Assembly: GCF_001955655.1 (NCBI RefSeq)
Contig: NZ_MSPW01000002.1
Location: forward strand, 124,001-188,000
DNA from: Viridibacillus arenosi
GTDB lineage: Bacteria; Bacillota; Bacilli; Bacillales_A; Planococcaceae
DNA length: 64,000 nucleotides
Direction: 5' to 3'
Shown here: piece by piece, positions 53,213 through 62,750 of the stretch
Numbering within the stretch: position 1 is the first letter of the stretch
Layout of the letters: every line of letters starts with the position of its first letter
Program-made: the position numbers and the translations under genes
Notes under the pieces: generated by a model
Seen by the model: the letters and a program-made list of their open reading frames with translations, nothing else
What the model was told of the DNA's origin: nothing
The model's database searches: none

Positions 53213-54190
53213 ATGAGAGCATTTGTTTTTGAAAAAGGATCTTTTAAAGTAACTGAATTACCTAACCCACAAGCTGGCGCTTTAGAAGCAGTAGTTGCGA
53301 TTAAAGCTTCAGGATTAAATCGTCGAGATTTGTATACACCAGGACGTTTAGGAAATGATAGCGAGGCGCTTATTTTAGGTTCTGATGCAGCCGGTGTTAT
53401 TGAAGCAATAGGTGAGGGTGTGACAGATTGGCAAGTAGGAGATGAAGTCATTATTAATCCTTCATTGCGTTGGTATGAAAATTCTGATGTACCCCCTGCT
53501 GATTTTGATATCTTAAGTTTTCCTGACAACGGAACATTCGCGGAGAAAATTGCTATTTCAGTGGAACAACTAGAGCGAAAGCCAGCACATCTTTCATTTG
53601 AAGAGGCTTCTGTTATTGGTATTTCACCATTAACAGGTTATCGTGCCTTATTTACAAAAGGGCAAATAGAAGCGGGGCAAACAATATTTATCCCAGGAGC
53701 AGGTAGCGGTGTTGCGACGTTTTTAATCCAAATGGCTAAAAATGTTGGAGCTAGAGTCATAGTCTCTTCTCGTAGTGAAGAAAAACGAAATGCAGCACTT
53801 AAAATTGGTGCTGACATTGCGATTGATACGCACGCTGACTGGGTAGAATTATTAAAAGAGGAACAAATCGATGTTGTTATTGAAAGTGTTGGACGTGCAA
53901 CTTTTAATCGCTCTTTGGATGTTTTAAAAAAGGGTGGTAAAATAGTATTGTTCGGTGCAACAACAGAAGACGTTGTCGATTTTGACTTACGAAAATTTTT
54001 CTATGGACAATATACATTGTATGGGACTACAATGGGAAGTCGCGAGGAATTCCGTGCATGCCTTGAGCATTTAGCGAAATTTAACACGCATCCAGTGATG
54101 GACCGAACTTTCTCATTAGATGAAGCGGAACAAGCGCTTGAATATTTAAAAGAAAATCATCAGTTTGGCAAAATAACTATAACGATTTAA
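53213..54190 (+). CDS. Zinc-type alcohol dehydrogenase-like / quinone oxidoreductase
   Basis: A 325-aa MDR-family oxidoreductase. It has the GroES-like N-terminal domain with LNRRDLYTPG and LGSDAAGVIEAIGEGV, and the Rossmann domain with IPGAGSGVATFLIQMAKNVGA. It lacks the four-Cys structural zinc lobe, as in YogA/quinone-oxidoreductase-like members. It probably reduces an enone, quinone or aldehyde with NAD(P)H; the substrate is unknown. The ysgA methyltransferase follows after 23 nt, so the two may be co-transcribed. Confidence 0.88.
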   Translation: MRAFVFEKGSFKVTELPNPQAGALEAVVAIKASGLNRRDLYTPGRLGNDSEALILGSDAAGVIEAIGEGVTDWQVGDEVIINPSLRWYENSDVPPADFDILSFPDNGTFAEKIAISVEQLERKPAHLSFEEASVIGISPLTGYRALFTKGQIEAGQTIFIPGAGSGVATFLIQMAKNVGARVIVSSRSEEKRNAALKIGADIAIDTHADWVELLKEEQIDVVIESVGRATFNRSLDVLKKGGKIVLFGATTEDVVDFDLRKFFYGQYTLYGTTMGSREEFRACLEHLAKFNTHPVMDRTFSLDEAEQALEYLKENHQFGKITITI

Positions 54191-54213
54191 AAATTAAAGG
54201 CGGTATACATTTT

Positions 54214-54984
54214 ATGAAAAGAATAGAATCACCACAAAATTCACTAGTGAAGTATTGGAAAAAACTGGTGACAACTAGAAAAGAACGTGAACGCTCTGGC
54301 GAATTTATCGTTGAAGGATTCCATTTAGTTGAAGAAGCAATTAAAAACAATGGTGAGGTATTAACAATTATCGTCCGTGAAGGTGTGGACATTCCACATA
54401 CATGGAATATTGATGACATTTTTGTTGTAGAAGTAACACAAGCAATTGCAAAAGAATTGTCTGAAACAGAACATCCTCAGGGTATCTTCGCACAATGTAA
54501 ACAACGTGAAGTAACAGAGGAAGAACAAGTAGGCTGGACAAAATTATTATTAATTGATGCAGTTCAAGATCCAGGTAATGTGGGTACAATGATTCGTACG
54601 GCAGATGCAGCAGGTATTGATGCGGTTATTCTTGGTAAAGGCTCAGCGGATGCTTTCAATCCAAAAACAGTCCGCTCTGCTCAAGGATCGCATTTCCATA
54701 TTCCTGTGGTGAAAGGGGATCTTGGAGACTGGATTGACAGTTTACAAGACAGATTAATCCCTGTTATCGGGACAGCTTTAGATAATGCAGTAGTATATTC
54801 TGAAGTGAAAAAAGGCGATAAATTTGCACTTATTATGGGCAATGAAGGCAATGGTATTCACCCAGACTTACTTGCAAAAACAGATGCCAATGTAATCATT
54901 CCAATTTTAGGGCAAGCTGAATCTTTAAATGTAGCAGTAGCTTCTGGTATTTTGTTATATAACTTCGCAGTTTCGGCAAAGTGA
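54214..54984 (+). CDS. ysgA: YsgA-type SpoU/TrmH rRNA methyltransferase
   Basis: A 256-aa SPOUT 2'-O-methyltransferase. The N-terminal substrate-binding domain begins MKRIESPQNSLVKYW. The three knot motifs are visible: DPGNVGTMIRTADAAG (1), ALIMGNEGNGI (2) and IPILGQAESLNVAVASGIL (3). It methylates rRNA ribose using SAM. Synteny with sspI and pheST supports YsgA. The start at 54214 follows AAAGGCGG. Confidence 0.93.
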   Translation: MKRIESPQNSLVKYWKKLVTTRKERERSGEFIVEGFHLVEEAIKNNGEVLTIIVREGVDIPHTWNIDDIFVVEVTQAIAKELSETEHPQGIFAQCKQREVTEEEQVGWTKLLLIDAVQDPGNVGTMIRTADAAGIDAVILGKGSADAFNPKTVRSAQGSHFHIPVVKGDLGDWIDSLQDRLIPVIGTALDNAVVYSEVKKGDKFALIMGNEGNGIHPDLLAKTDANVIIPILGQAESLNVAVASGILLYNFAVSAK

Positions 54985-54986
54985 CC

Positions 54987-55015
54987 TTGAAGAAAACAAT
55001 TTAGTTGCGTATAAT
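54987..55015 (+). promoter_or_regulatory. pheST promoter
   Basis: TTGAAG (54987-54992), a 17-nt spacer and a perfect TATAAT (55010-55015). Confidence 0.75.
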
Positions 55016-55049
55016 GTTTATTATTGCATACAATAATTTATAAAAATTA

Positions 55050-55295
55050 AATGCTTTGATCGGAAAAAGTATATGTTTCTACACTTTTTAGGGAGTGCTC
55101 GCCAAAGACTGCAAGCGTGCATAAAGTTGTGTTACATGGAAGTTCACTCCGTTAGCAGCCACCGGGACCAGCAATTGCTGTAAAGGTAGGCCGGTTTAGA
55201 GCCGTTATGTCAATGAAGTGATTGTACTTAAGTACAATAACTAGGGTGGTACCGCGAACTATGTCCTCGTCCCTTTTTAGGGGGCGAGTTTTTTT
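55050..55295 (+). promoter_or_regulatory. Phenylalanyl-tRNA T-box leader of pheST
   Basis: Stem I starts near 55060. The specifier TTC (Phe) is at 55143-55145 within GGAAGTTCACTCC. The T-box AGGGTGGTACCGCG (55243-55256) is followed by a terminator (CTCGTCCC / GGGGGCGAG plus seven T residues to 55295). Uncharged tRNA-Phe should trigger read-through into pheST. Confidence 0.93.
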
Positions 55296-55390
55296 GTGCA
55301 GATTTTTTACATTCTACATGAAAAGAAGGTTTGCATGTTTAGTAAAAACAATTTGTTTTTTACTATTCGATATTGGAAGGAGGAATTTAA

Positions 55391-56434
55391 ATGGCAATGG
55401 AAGAACAATTAAATCAGCTAAAGGAAGAAGCTTTAGCGAAAATTGCAGCGGCATCGAACTCTAAAGAGTTGAATGATGTGCGTGTTGCTTATTTAGGTAA
55501 AAAAGGTCCAATCACGGATTTATTAAAAGGGATGGGTAAACTGCCTGCAGAGGAACGTCCTAAAATGGGTGCTCTAGTAAACGTTGTACGTCAAGAAGTG
55601 ACTGAGGTGCTTGAAGCACGTGCGCAATTACTAGAGGAAAAAGCGGTTCAGGAACAACTTGAAAAAGAATCAATTGACGTGACTTTACCAGGTCGTCCTA
55701 TAAAAGTTGGTAGTAAACATCCGTTAACAAAGGTTGTTGAAGAAATAGAAGACTTATTCATCAGCATGGGATATGAAATTGCGGAAGGACCAGAAGTTGA
55801 AAAAGACTATTATAACTTCGAAGCATTAAACCTGCCAAAAGGTCACCCTGCTCGTGATATGCAAGATACATTCTATATTTCTGAAGAGATTTTACTTCGT
55901 ACACAAACTTCTCCTGTACAAGCTCGTACTATGGAAGAAAAACAAGGTGCTTCTGTGAAAATTATCTGTCCAGGTAAAGTATTCCGCCGTGACAATGATG
56001 ATGCTACACATTCGCATCAATTCAATCAAATTGAAGGACTTGTAATAAGCGAGAACATTACAATGAGCGATTTAAAAGGTACTTTGGATCTTTTCGCGAA
56101 AAAAATGTTTGGCCAAGAACGTGAAATTCGTTTACGCCCAAGTTTCTTCCCATTCACTGAGCCTTCAGTAGAAATGGATATCTCTTGTTTCAAATGTGGT
56201 GGATCTGGCTGTAGTTTATGTAAACAAACTGGTTGGATTGAAATTCTAGGTGCCGGTATGGTACATCCAAACGTTCTTGAGATGGCTGGTTATGATCCTA
56301 AAAAAGTTTCAGGCTTCGCATTTGGTATGGGGCAAGAACGTATTGCAATGTTGAAATATGGGGTGGACGATATCCGTCATTTCTATACGAATGACATCCG
56401 ATTCTTATCACAATTCCACCGCACAGAAGAGTAA
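55391..56434 (+). CDS. pheS: Phenylalanyl-tRNA synthetase alpha subunit
   Basis: A 347-aa class II subunit. The N-terminal coiled-coil arm (about 1-85) binds tRNA. The catalytic core has motif 2 ([20 protein letters not shown]), the Phe-binding SFFPFTEPS and motif 3 ([17 protein letters not shown]). [14 protein letters not shown] cysteine cluster typical of Bacillales PheS is present. pheT follows after 12 nt, giving the alpha2-beta2 enzyme. Controlled by the upstream T-box. Confidence 0.97.
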   Translation: MAMEEQLNQLKEEALAKIAAASNSKELNDVRVAYLGKKGPITDLLKGMGKLPAEERPKMGALVNVVRQEVTEVLEARAQLLEEKAVQEQLEKESIDVTLPGRPIKVGSKHPLTKVVEEIEDLFISMGYEIAEGPEVEKDYYNFEALNLPKGHPARDMQDTFYISEEILLRTQTSPVQARTMEEKQGASVKIICPGKVFRRDNDDATHSHQFNQIEGLVISENITMSDLKGTLDLFAKKMFGQEREIRLRPSFFPFTEPSVEMDISCFKCGGSGCSLCKQTGWIEILGAGMVHPNVLEMAGYDPKKVSGFAFGMGQERIAMLKYGVDDIRHFYTNDIRFLSQFHRTEE

Positions 56435-56446
56435 GGAGGGGTAAAC

Positions 56447-58852
56447 ATGCTAGTATCGTTAAAATGGTTAGAACAATATGTTGATTTACAAGGCCTAGAG
56501 CCAGCAGTTTTAGCAGAAAAAATTACACGTTCTGGGATTGAAGTGGACGGCGTTGCAAACCTAGCTGAAGGTATGAAAAAGCTAATGGTTGGCGAAGTGA
56601 AAGAAAAAGTAAAACACCCAGAAGCGGATAAATTAAATATTTGCCAAGTAGATTTTGGTGAAGAAGAATTATCACAAATCGTATGTGGAGCTCCAAACGT
56701 AGCAGTTGGTCAAAAAGTGATCGTTGCTCGTCCAGGTGCCCATTTACCGGGTGGCAAAATCAAAAAAGCCAAACTTCGTGGTGAAGTATCTAACGGCATG
56801 ATTTGTTCACTACAAGAGCTTGGTATCGAAGGTAAATTAGTACCGAAAGCTTACAGTGAAGGTATTTTCGTATTACCTGCGGAAACGCCAGTAGGGGCAG
56901 ATCCACTTGAAGTACTTGGCCTATATGATACAGTGCTTGAACTTGGTTTAACACCAAACCGTTCAGATGCTATGAGTATGTTAGGTGTAGCTTATGAAGT
57001 AGGAGCAATCCTTTCTGAGGATGTTAAATTACCGGAACTAGATTATACAGAATCAACTGAAAAAGCTTCTGATTATTTAAAACTTCGTGTAGATGCACCG
57101 GTAGAAAACCCTATGTACGTAGCAAAAGTTGTGAAAAACGTTAAAGTAGCTGAGTCTCCATTATGGTTGCAACAGCGTTTAATGGCGGCTGGCGTACGTC
57201 CGCATAACAATGTTGTCGATGTTACTAACTACATCTTAATGGAATATGGTCAACCGCTTCACGCATTTGACTATGACCGTTTAGGAACAGGGGAAATTGT
57301 AGTTCGTTTAGCTAATGAAGGCGAAAAAATAACGACTCTTGATGATAAAGAACGTACATTAAATGCGAGTAATCTTGTTATTACTAATGCTAAAGAACCA
57401 GTAGCTGTAGCTGGTGTTATGGGCGGATTAAACTCAGAAGTGCATGAAGGGACAACGACTGTTGTCATTGAATCAGCATACTTTGAAGGTTTATCAGTAC
57501 GCTATACATCAAAAGACTTAGGTTTACGTAGTGATGCAAGTGCCCGTTTTGAAAAAGGTCTTGATCCAAACCGTGTTATTCCAGCAGCTGAACGTGCAGC
57601 TAAATTATTAGCAGAACTAGCTGGTGGGGAAGTATTAGCTGGCTCAGTAATGTTTGATGAATTAGATAAAACTCCTGCAAAAGTAATCGTTTCTCCTGAC
57701 TTTATCAATGCTCGTCTTGGTATGAAGATTTCTTTAGATGATATGGTGTCAATTTTAAAACGTTTAAAATTTGATGTTGAAACTGCGAATGGCATGCTCT
57801 ATGTAGATGCACCAACTCGTCGTCAAGATATTAAAATTGAGGAAGATATCGTCGAAGAAATTGCACGAATTTATGGCTACGATGAAATTCCAACAACACT
57901 TCCTGTAAGTGAAACAACACCTGGTGGTTTAACACCTTATCAAGCAAAACGTCGTATCGTACGTGCATATTTAGAAGGTGCAGGTCTTCACCAAGCGATT
58001 ACTTACTCATTAACATCTGATGCACTTTCACAAAAATTTGCATTAGAAACGGCGCCTGTTACAAAACTGTTAATGCCAATGAGTGAAGAACGTAGCACAT
58101 TACGTCAAAGCTTAATCCCACATTTAGTGGAAGCAGCGTCTTATAATGTCGCACGTCAAGCAGACTTAGTAGCACTTTATGAAGTAGATTCTGTATTCTT
58201 AGGTTTAACTGAAGAAAGTCTTCCACATGAAGAAGAACATGTAGCTGCAGTTATCACGGGTAAATGGTTAGATCACGCTTGGCAAGGTGAACATAAACAG
58301 GTTGATTTCTTCGTATTAAAAGGAATCGTTGAGGGTCTATTTGATCGCCTAGGTTTAGCAGATGCAGTAACATTTGAACGCGCTACTTTAGATGGTTTAC
58401 ACCCAGGACGTACGGCTAACGTATTATTAAATGGCAACCGTATTGGTTTAATCGCGCAATTGCACCCAACAGAACAAAAAGCAAATGGCTTAAAAGAAAC
58501 ATACGTAATGGAAATGAACTTAGCAGCTATTTTAGAAGCGTCTACTGAAGCACTAGTTTACGTTCCAGTTCCACGTTTCCCTTCGATGTCGCGTGATATC
58601 GCTTTAGTTGTTGATAGAAGCGTAGCGGCAGCGGATCTTGAAGTAATTATCCGTCAAGCAGGTGGTACTTTATTGAAAGATGTTCGTGTCTTCGATTTAT
58701 ATGAAGGAGACAAAATGGAAGAAGGTAAAAAATCAGTAGCCTTCTCACTACAATACTTCGAACCTGAGCGTACTTTAACAGATGAAGAAGTAGTAGCAGC
58801 ACATGACGAAGTGTTAAAAGCATTAGCAGAAGCAAATGCACAAATTCGTTAA
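56447..58852 (+). CDS. pheT: Phenylalanyl-tRNA synthetase beta subunit
   Basis: An 801-aa beta subunit: N-terminal EMAP/tRNA-binding domain (about 40-150; HPEADKLNICQVDFG), B3/B4 editing domain (about 210-390), B5 domain (about 410-475; RRQDIKIEEDIVEEIARIYGYDEI shown by RRQDIKIEEDI), catalytic-like core, and C-terminal ferredoxin-fold anticodon-binding domain (about 705-800; VPRFPSMSRDIALVV). It binds and proofreads tRNA-Phe. GGAGGGG precedes the ATG. A strong terminator follows. Confidence 0.97.
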   Translation: MLVSLKWLEQYVDLQGLEPAVLAEKITRSGIEVDGVANLAEGMKKLMVGEVKEKVKHPEADKLNICQVDFGEEELSQIVCGAPNVAVGQKVIVARPGAHLPGGKIKKAKLRGEVSNGMICSLQELGIEGKLVPKAYSEGIFVLPAETPVGADPLEVLGLYDTVLELGLTPNRSDAMSMLGVAYEVGAILSEDVKLPELDYTESTEKASDYLKLRVDAPVENPMYVAKVVKNVKVAESPLWLQQRLMAAGVRPHNNVVDVTNYILMEYGQPLHAFDYDRLGTGEIVVRLANEGEKITTLDDKERTLNASNLVITNAKEPVAVAGVMGGLNSEVHEGTTTVVIESAYFEGLSVRYTSKDLGLRSDASARFEKGLDPNRVIPAAERAAKLLAELAGGEVLAGSVMFDELDKTPAKVIVSPDFINARLGMKISLDDMVSILKRLKFDVETANGMLYVDAPTRRQDIKIEEDIVEEIARIYGYDEIPTTLPVSETTPGGLTPYQAKRRIVRAYLEGAGLHQAITYSLTSDALSQKFALETAPVTKLLMPMSEERSTLRQSLIPHLVEAASYNVARQADLVALYEVDSVFLGLTEESLPHEEEHVAAVITGKWLDHAWQGEHKQVDFFVLKGIVEGLFDRLGLADAVTFERATLDGLHPGRTANVLLNGNRIGLIAQLHPTEQKANGLKETYVMEMNLAAILEASTEALVYVPVPRFPSMSRDIALVVDRSVAAADLEVIIRQAGGTLLKDVRVFDLYEGDKMEEGKKSVAFSLQYFEPERTLTDEEVVAAHDEVLKALAEANAQIR

Positions 58853-58871
58853 TTAAATAGATTTTTAAACT

Positions 58872-58913
58872 AAATACCTGATCAGACATTATGTCTTGGT
58901 CAGGTATTTTTTT
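58872..58913 (+). terminator. pheST terminator
   Basis: AATACCTGATCAGACAT pairs with ATGTCTTGGTCAGGTATT (G-T and one bulge), followed by T residues. Confidence 0.92.
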
Positions 58914-58978
58914 AATATCCTTTTCATGGAAAAGATTATCTGTTATATTTATTGTATAACAAAGAAGAGGTGAACAAG

Positions 58979-59167
58979 ATGAGTTCATTATTATTGATGC
59001 TATTACCGATAATAATCATTCAGTTTATTTTAATGATTGTTGCTTTAATTGATCTAGTGAAAATTCCGCAAACAAATGGGCCGAAATGGCTGTGGGCTAT
59101 TGTGATTGTTTTTGCGAACATTTTAGGACCTATTATTTACTTTATCTTCGGGAGAAAACAAGTATGA
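58979..59167 (+). CDS. PLDc_N-type small membrane protein (YxlE-like)
   Basis: A 62-aa protein with two membrane helices (about 3-25 and 38-56) and the phospholipase-D-nuclease N-terminal motif GPKWLWAIVIVFANILGPIIYF (shown by GPKWLWAI and LGPIIYFIFGR). It matches YxlE of the B. subtilis sigY-yxlCDEFG operon. There YxlE and YxlD act as negative regulators of SigY, but no sigY is seen here. The ATG at 58979 follows AGAGGTG. Its stop overlaps the ABC ATPase start (ATGA). Confidence 0.88.
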   Translation: MSSLLLMLLPIIIIQFILMIVALIDLVKIPQTNGPKWLWAIVIVFANILGPIIYFIFGRKQV

Positions 59168-60048
59168 GCCAGTTATTAAAAGTTTCAGCGTTGCAAAAGA
59201 ATTATGGACAGCATGAAGTGATTAAAAATATATCTTTTGAGTTAATACAAGGAACAGCAACGGCTTTAATTGGACCAAATGGAGCAGGTAAAACAACTAT
59301 ATTATCGATGCTTGCTGGGCTATTGAAACCAACAAATGGGCAAATTCAATTCGACGGAATAGCAGGGGACCCGAGAGATGCGATTGGGTTTTTACCACAA
59401 TATCCACAGTTTAATACTTGGCTAACAGCGAGTGAATTTTTAATAATGGCAGCGAGATTAAGTGGATTGACTGCTCAAACTGCGAAGGAAGAGTCAGAGA
59501 AAATGCTTCAATTCGTTGGCTTAAAAGATGCAGTAAATAAAAAGATTGGTACGTTCTCTGGTGGTATGAAACAAAGATTGGGTCTAGCACAAGCCATTAT
59601 ACATAAACCCAAACTCCTCTTATTGGATGAGCCAGTATCAGCTCTTGATCCAGCAGGTCGCTTAGATATGATGAATTTGATGAAGTCGTTACAACAAGAA
59701 ATGACGATTTTGTATTCAACACATATTTTGAATGATGCTGAGCAAATGACGGATCAGCTATTATTCTTGAAAGCTGGTAAATTAGTTGAGCAAGGTTCAT
59801 TACAAGATGTCAAAGCAAAATACGAACATCGTCAAATTGTAGTGGAATTTAAAGTAGTAGAAGAGGCTGCTCAATTTGTAGTGAATAGTACATTAAGTGC
59901 AGAGCAACAAGGTAACATTGTGATTTTACAGACAGATGATATGCAACAAGTTATTCAGGAGTTAGCGAAGGAGACCTTTGAAATCCGGAAAGTTGAGCAG
60001 CAATCTGCTAGCTTGGAGGAAATCTTCATGAAGGTGGCAAAACTATGA
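59164..60048 (+). CDS. ABC transporter ATP-binding protein (YxlF-like)
   Basis: A 294-aa ATPase. Walker A GPNGAGKTT (about 38-46), Q-loop LPQYPQF, signature FSGGMKQR, Walker B LLLLDEPVSALDP and switch His in YSTHIL are intact. The C-terminal extension is typical of exporter-type DRA subunits. It overlaps the genes on both sides by 4 nt, so PLDc_N protein, ATPase and permease form one operon. The substrate is unknown; homologues export peptides or lipids. Confidence 0.92.
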   Translation: MSQLLKVSALQKNYGQHEVIKNISFELIQGTATALIGPNGAGKTTILSMLAGLLKPTNGQIQFDGIAGDPRDAIGFLPQYPQFNTWLTASEFLIMAARLSGLTAQTAKEESEKMLQFVGLKDAVNKKIGTFSGGMKQRLGLAQAIIHKPKLLLLDEPVSALDPAGRLDMMNLMKSLQQEMTILYSTHILNDAEQMTDQLLFLKAGKLVEQGSLQDVKAKYEHRQIVVEFKVVEEAAQFVVNSTLSAEQQGNIVILQTDDMQQVIQELAKETFEIRKVEQQSASLEEIFMKVAKL

Positions 60049-60827
60049 TACAATGGCGTGTACTTTTACAAAAAGAATGGCGTGATCATGTACGTAGCTT
60101 GAAGATATTATGGATTCCTCTTGTATTTGTATTATATGGTGTTATGCAGCCGGTAACACTATATTATATGGAAGATATTATGAAGGCTGTCGGCAATATG
60201 CCTGAGGGATTTGATATGGGTATAGCAGATATGACATCGGTTGAAGTAATATCTTCTACAGTCGGACAGTTCCATCTCATTGTTTCACTTATTATTGTTT
60301 TAAGCTTTATGGGGATTATTAGTAAGGAAAGAAAAAATCGTACAGCCGCACTATTGTATGTACGACCAATTTCTTTTGCTTCTTATTACTTCAGTAAGTG
60401 GTCTGGAGCAACAATTGTTGCGCTCTTTAGTACAATAATAGGCTTATTAGCAAGCTATTACTATACGGTGATTTTATATAATGAGGTAGAAGTTTGGCGG
60501 ATAGCAGCCCTCATTGGCACTTATAGTCTATGGGTATTGTTCGTCGTGACGGTGACAGTCACAGCGAGTGCATTATTCTCTACGGGTGTTGCGGGTACTC
60601 TAGCAATTCTTCTGACGTATTTTCTACAGCTAATCGATAGCATTATCGGACAGTTCTGGACAGTGTCTCCTTGGAAATTGGGCACATACGCAGTAACGTG
60701 GCTTGGGTCAAAACCAGATAGTAGTGATTTTTGGTTATCGGTCGTCGTGACGGTTGTTGCCATAATAGTGTTAATGTTAGTCGGAGTATTTGGTGCAAGA
60801 AAGAATATGGAGAATATAAAAATATAA
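60045..60827 (+). CDS. ABC-2-type permease (YxlG-like)
   Basis: A 260-aa protein with six membrane helices (about 22-42, 70-92, 106-128, 138-164, 174-194 and 230-252), the ABC-2 permease layout with an extracytoplasmic loop after the first helix. It overlaps the ATPase gene by 4 nt. It should form the homodimeric membrane channel for the adjacent ATPase. Substrate unknown. Confidence 0.9.
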   Translation: MIQWRVLLQKEWRDHVRSLKILWIPLVFVLYGVMQPVTLYYMEDIMKAVGNMPEGFDMGIADMTSVEVISSTVGQFHLIVSLIIVLSFMGIISKERKNRTAALLYVRPISFASYYFSKWSGATIVALFSTIIGLLASYYYTVILYNEVEVWRIAALIGTYSLWVLFVVTVTVTASALFSTGVAGTLAILLTYFLQLIDSIIGQFWTVSPWKLGTYAVTWLGSKPDSSDFWLSVVVTVVAIIVLMLVGVFGARKNMENIKI

Positions 60828-60879
60828 AAAACAAGCTATTCCTTCTCTTCATGTAAAGAGAGAGGAATAGCTTGTTTTT
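60826..60879. terminator. Bidirectional terminator between ABC permease and rnhC
   Basis: AAAAACAAGCTATTCCT pairs with AGGAATAGCTTGTTTTT, with a further CTCTT/AAGAG stem inside. A- and T-tracts flank it, so it serves both convergent units. Confidence 0.93.
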
Positions 60880-61813
60880 ATTTAGATCGTTTTTTAGTCG
60901 CTATAGAGTGGGCTTTTTGAGTATTTGCAAAATGCCATTTCGTCATAGATTTTAATGTCGCTTCGCCTTTTGATAATAAAATACGCGCGGCCATTTCATC
61001 TACCTTATTACTAGCTCCCTTTTGAAGATCAAATCCAACTAAATCGCCGAGGCGGTCCATTTCTTTTAAGAAGGCGTATCGTGCTAGAATAGAGGCAGCG
61101 GCTACTGAAACATGTAATTGTTCTGCTTTTGTAGCAAATAGTACATTCTCTTTAACGATGATTTTTTCATTTTTTAGGTGGTTATAGTAAATGCCACGTT
61201 CCGCAAATTGGTCAATCAAAATATGTGCTGGTTTTTCTGGTGCAATTTTGCCGAGCACGTTATGAAGTGCCTGGTTGTGCATCATTGCTTTGATTTTCCC
61301 TTGAGACCAGCCTCTAGCTTGAATAGTGTTATATTTGTCGTTTCGTACCGTTAGAATGCTATGAGGTAATGCTCGCATTAAGTCAGGTGCGATTTGTCTC
61401 ATAAAGTCATCCGTTAGCATTTTAGAGTCTTTAACACCGAGCTCACGAACGAGATCGATTTTATCAGCAGATACATATACGGCGGCTACCGTTACTGGGC
61501 CGAAAAAATCGCCTGTTCCTGTTTCATCAGAACCTATTACGGAGAGTTGTTCAAAATTGGAAGGCAACTTATCACCCTTTGATGACGTCTTTTTAGTCGT
61601 AGGATCATTAGGTTTCCCCCATCGACTAGACTCCCGTTCGGCTCCGTTACCTTGAAACATCACTTTGCCAGATTTATATGAAGTGATAGAAGTATCGCTT
61701 AACTTCGCAGCAAATATGACTCCTGGCGCATTGCGTTCTACTCTAGATGAGGCATAATAAGAAGCAAGTTCTCCTTGCTTTTCGGTTGTTAAAACAATTA
61801 CAATATTAGACAT
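60878..61813 (-). CDS. rnhC: Ribonuclease HIII
   Basis: A 311-aa type 2 RNase H. The N-terminal TBP-like substrate-binding domain (about 1-80) precedes the catalytic domain, which begins GSDETGTGDFFGPV (first Asp/Glu pair), followed by GVKDSKML and HILIDQFAERG. It removes RNA from RNA-DNA hybrids and R-loops. The ATG at 61813 follows AAAGGAC on the minus strand; the longer start at 61843 lacks an RBS. Opposite orientation to zapA-cvpA-polX, as in B. subtilis. Confidence 0.95.
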   Translation of the reverse strand: MSNIVIVLTTEKQGELASYYASSRVERNAPGVIFAAKLSDTSITSYKSGKVMFQGNGAERESSRWGKPNDPTTKKTSSKGDKLPSNFEQLSVIGSDETGTGDFFGPVTVAAVYVSADKIDLVRELGVKDSKMLTDDFMRQIAPDLMRALPHSILTVRNDKYNTIQARGWSQGKIKAMMHNQALHNVLGKIAPEKPAHILIDQFAERGIYYNHLKNEKIIVKENVLFATKAEQLHVSVAAASILARYAFLKEMDRLGDLVGFDLQKGASNKVDEMAARILLSKGEATLKSMTKWHFANTQKAHSIATKKRSK

Positions 61814-61897
61814 TTTATAGTCCTTTCTACTCTCGTTATTCACATGATAAACAGTTTCATGGTATGATTAGAAATAGGATTTTAAGGAGGGGCAGCT

Positions 61898-62158
61898 GTG
61901 TCAGAGCAACAAAAAAATCGAATTTCAGTTGATATATATGGTCAAACATATACTATGCTTGGTACAGAGTCAACAACACATATGCGTTTAGTCGCGTCCA
62001 CAGTTGACAATACTATGAGAGAGATTAAACAGGCAAACCCGAGCCTTGACAGTACAAAACTGGCCGTCCTTACAGCTGTAAATTCAGTAAATGATAGTTT
62101 GAAATTAAAAGAGCAACTTGTATTATTAGAAGAAGAACTGAAAAAACTAAAGGATTGA
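61898..62158 (+). CDS. zapA: Cell division protein ZapA
   Basis: An 86-aa protein: N-terminal globular part ([15 protein letters not shown]) and C-terminal coiled coil (about 50-86, [22 protein letters not shown]). It bundles FtsZ at the division ring. The start is GTG with AAGGAGGGG 8 nt upstream. cvpA starts 5 nt after its stop. Confidence 0.94.
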   Translation: MSEQQKNRISVDIYGQTYTMLGTESTTHMRLVASTVDNTMREIKQANPSLDSTKLAVLTAVNSVNDSLKLKEQLVLLEEELKKLKD

Positions 62159-62163
62159 AGTAA

Positions 62164-62703
62164 ATGATCGATATACTTATAATTATTTTATTAATTGCCG
62201 GCATTATCACTGGCGGAAGAAGAGGTTTAGTAGTCCAGTTGATACATATCATTGGATTTTTAATCGCGATGATTGTCGCTTATGTTTATTATAAACCTTT
62301 AGCTGAGAAATTTGTGCTTTGGATTCCATATCCAGCAGTTGACGGGAATACGACGTTAACTTATGCGATGGAACAATTAGATCTTAGTCAAACATTTTAT
62401 CAGCTACTTGCCTTTGCACTTATTTTCTTTGTCGTCAAATTTGCAATGCAAATTGTGGCGTCAATTTTTGATTTCTTAAAATATGTGCCTATTATAGGTC
62501 CGTTTAATCGCTTTTTTGGCGGAATACTAGGATTTATAGAAGCTTATATATTAGTATTTATTTTACTTTATATTTTAGCGTTATTACCATTAGATGGTAT
62601 CCAGAAGTATGTTGATAATTCAATCCTCACAAAATTAATGCTCGAATATACACCAATTATTTCGAACATGTTCAAAAATATGTGGTTTGTCTACATGAAA
62701 TAA
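62164..62703 (+). CDS. cvpA: CvpA-family membrane protein
   Basis: A 179-aa protein with four membrane helices (about 3-18, 25-42, 75-98 and 120-143) and the CvpA signature GGRRGLVVQLIHIIGFLIA plus FNRFFGGILGF. B. subtilis YshB is the orthologue at this locus. Its function is poorly known; E. coli CvpA is needed for colicin V export and bile tolerance. Co-transcribed with zapA and followed by a terminator. Confidence 0.92.
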   Translation: MIDILIIILLIAGIITGGRRGLVVQLIHIIGFLIAMIVAYVYYKPLAEKFVLWIPYPAVDGNTTLTYAMEQLDLSQTFYQLLAFALIFFVVKFAMQIVASIFDFLKYVPIIGPFNRFFGGILGFIEAYILVFILLYILALLPLDGIQKYVDNSILTKLMLEYTPIISNMFKNMWFVYMK

Positions 62704-62730
62704 CTGTTCTCAACTGAGAGCAGTTTTTTT
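62702..62730 (+). terminator. cvpA terminator
   Basis: AACTGTTCTC pairs with GAGAGCAGTT (one mismatch) around AACT, followed by seven T residues. It sits just ahead of the polX RBS, so polX probably relies on partial read-through or its own promoter. Confidence 0.88.
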
Positions 62731-62750
62731 ACGAATAAGGAGGTCATTTT

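Larger units (their letters stand above)
54985..55390 (+). other. pheST leader region
   Basis: 406 nt without a gene, holding the pheST promoter, the Phe T-box with terminator, and a roughly 80-nt AT-rich stretch before the pheS RBS GGAAGGAGG in which I see nothing more. Confidence 0.8.

Noticed and set aside
53155-53529. 124-codon minus-strand open frame over the start of the zinc-type dehydrogenase gene
   Set aside because: It is antisense to well-conserved GroES-domain codons and resembles no known protein.
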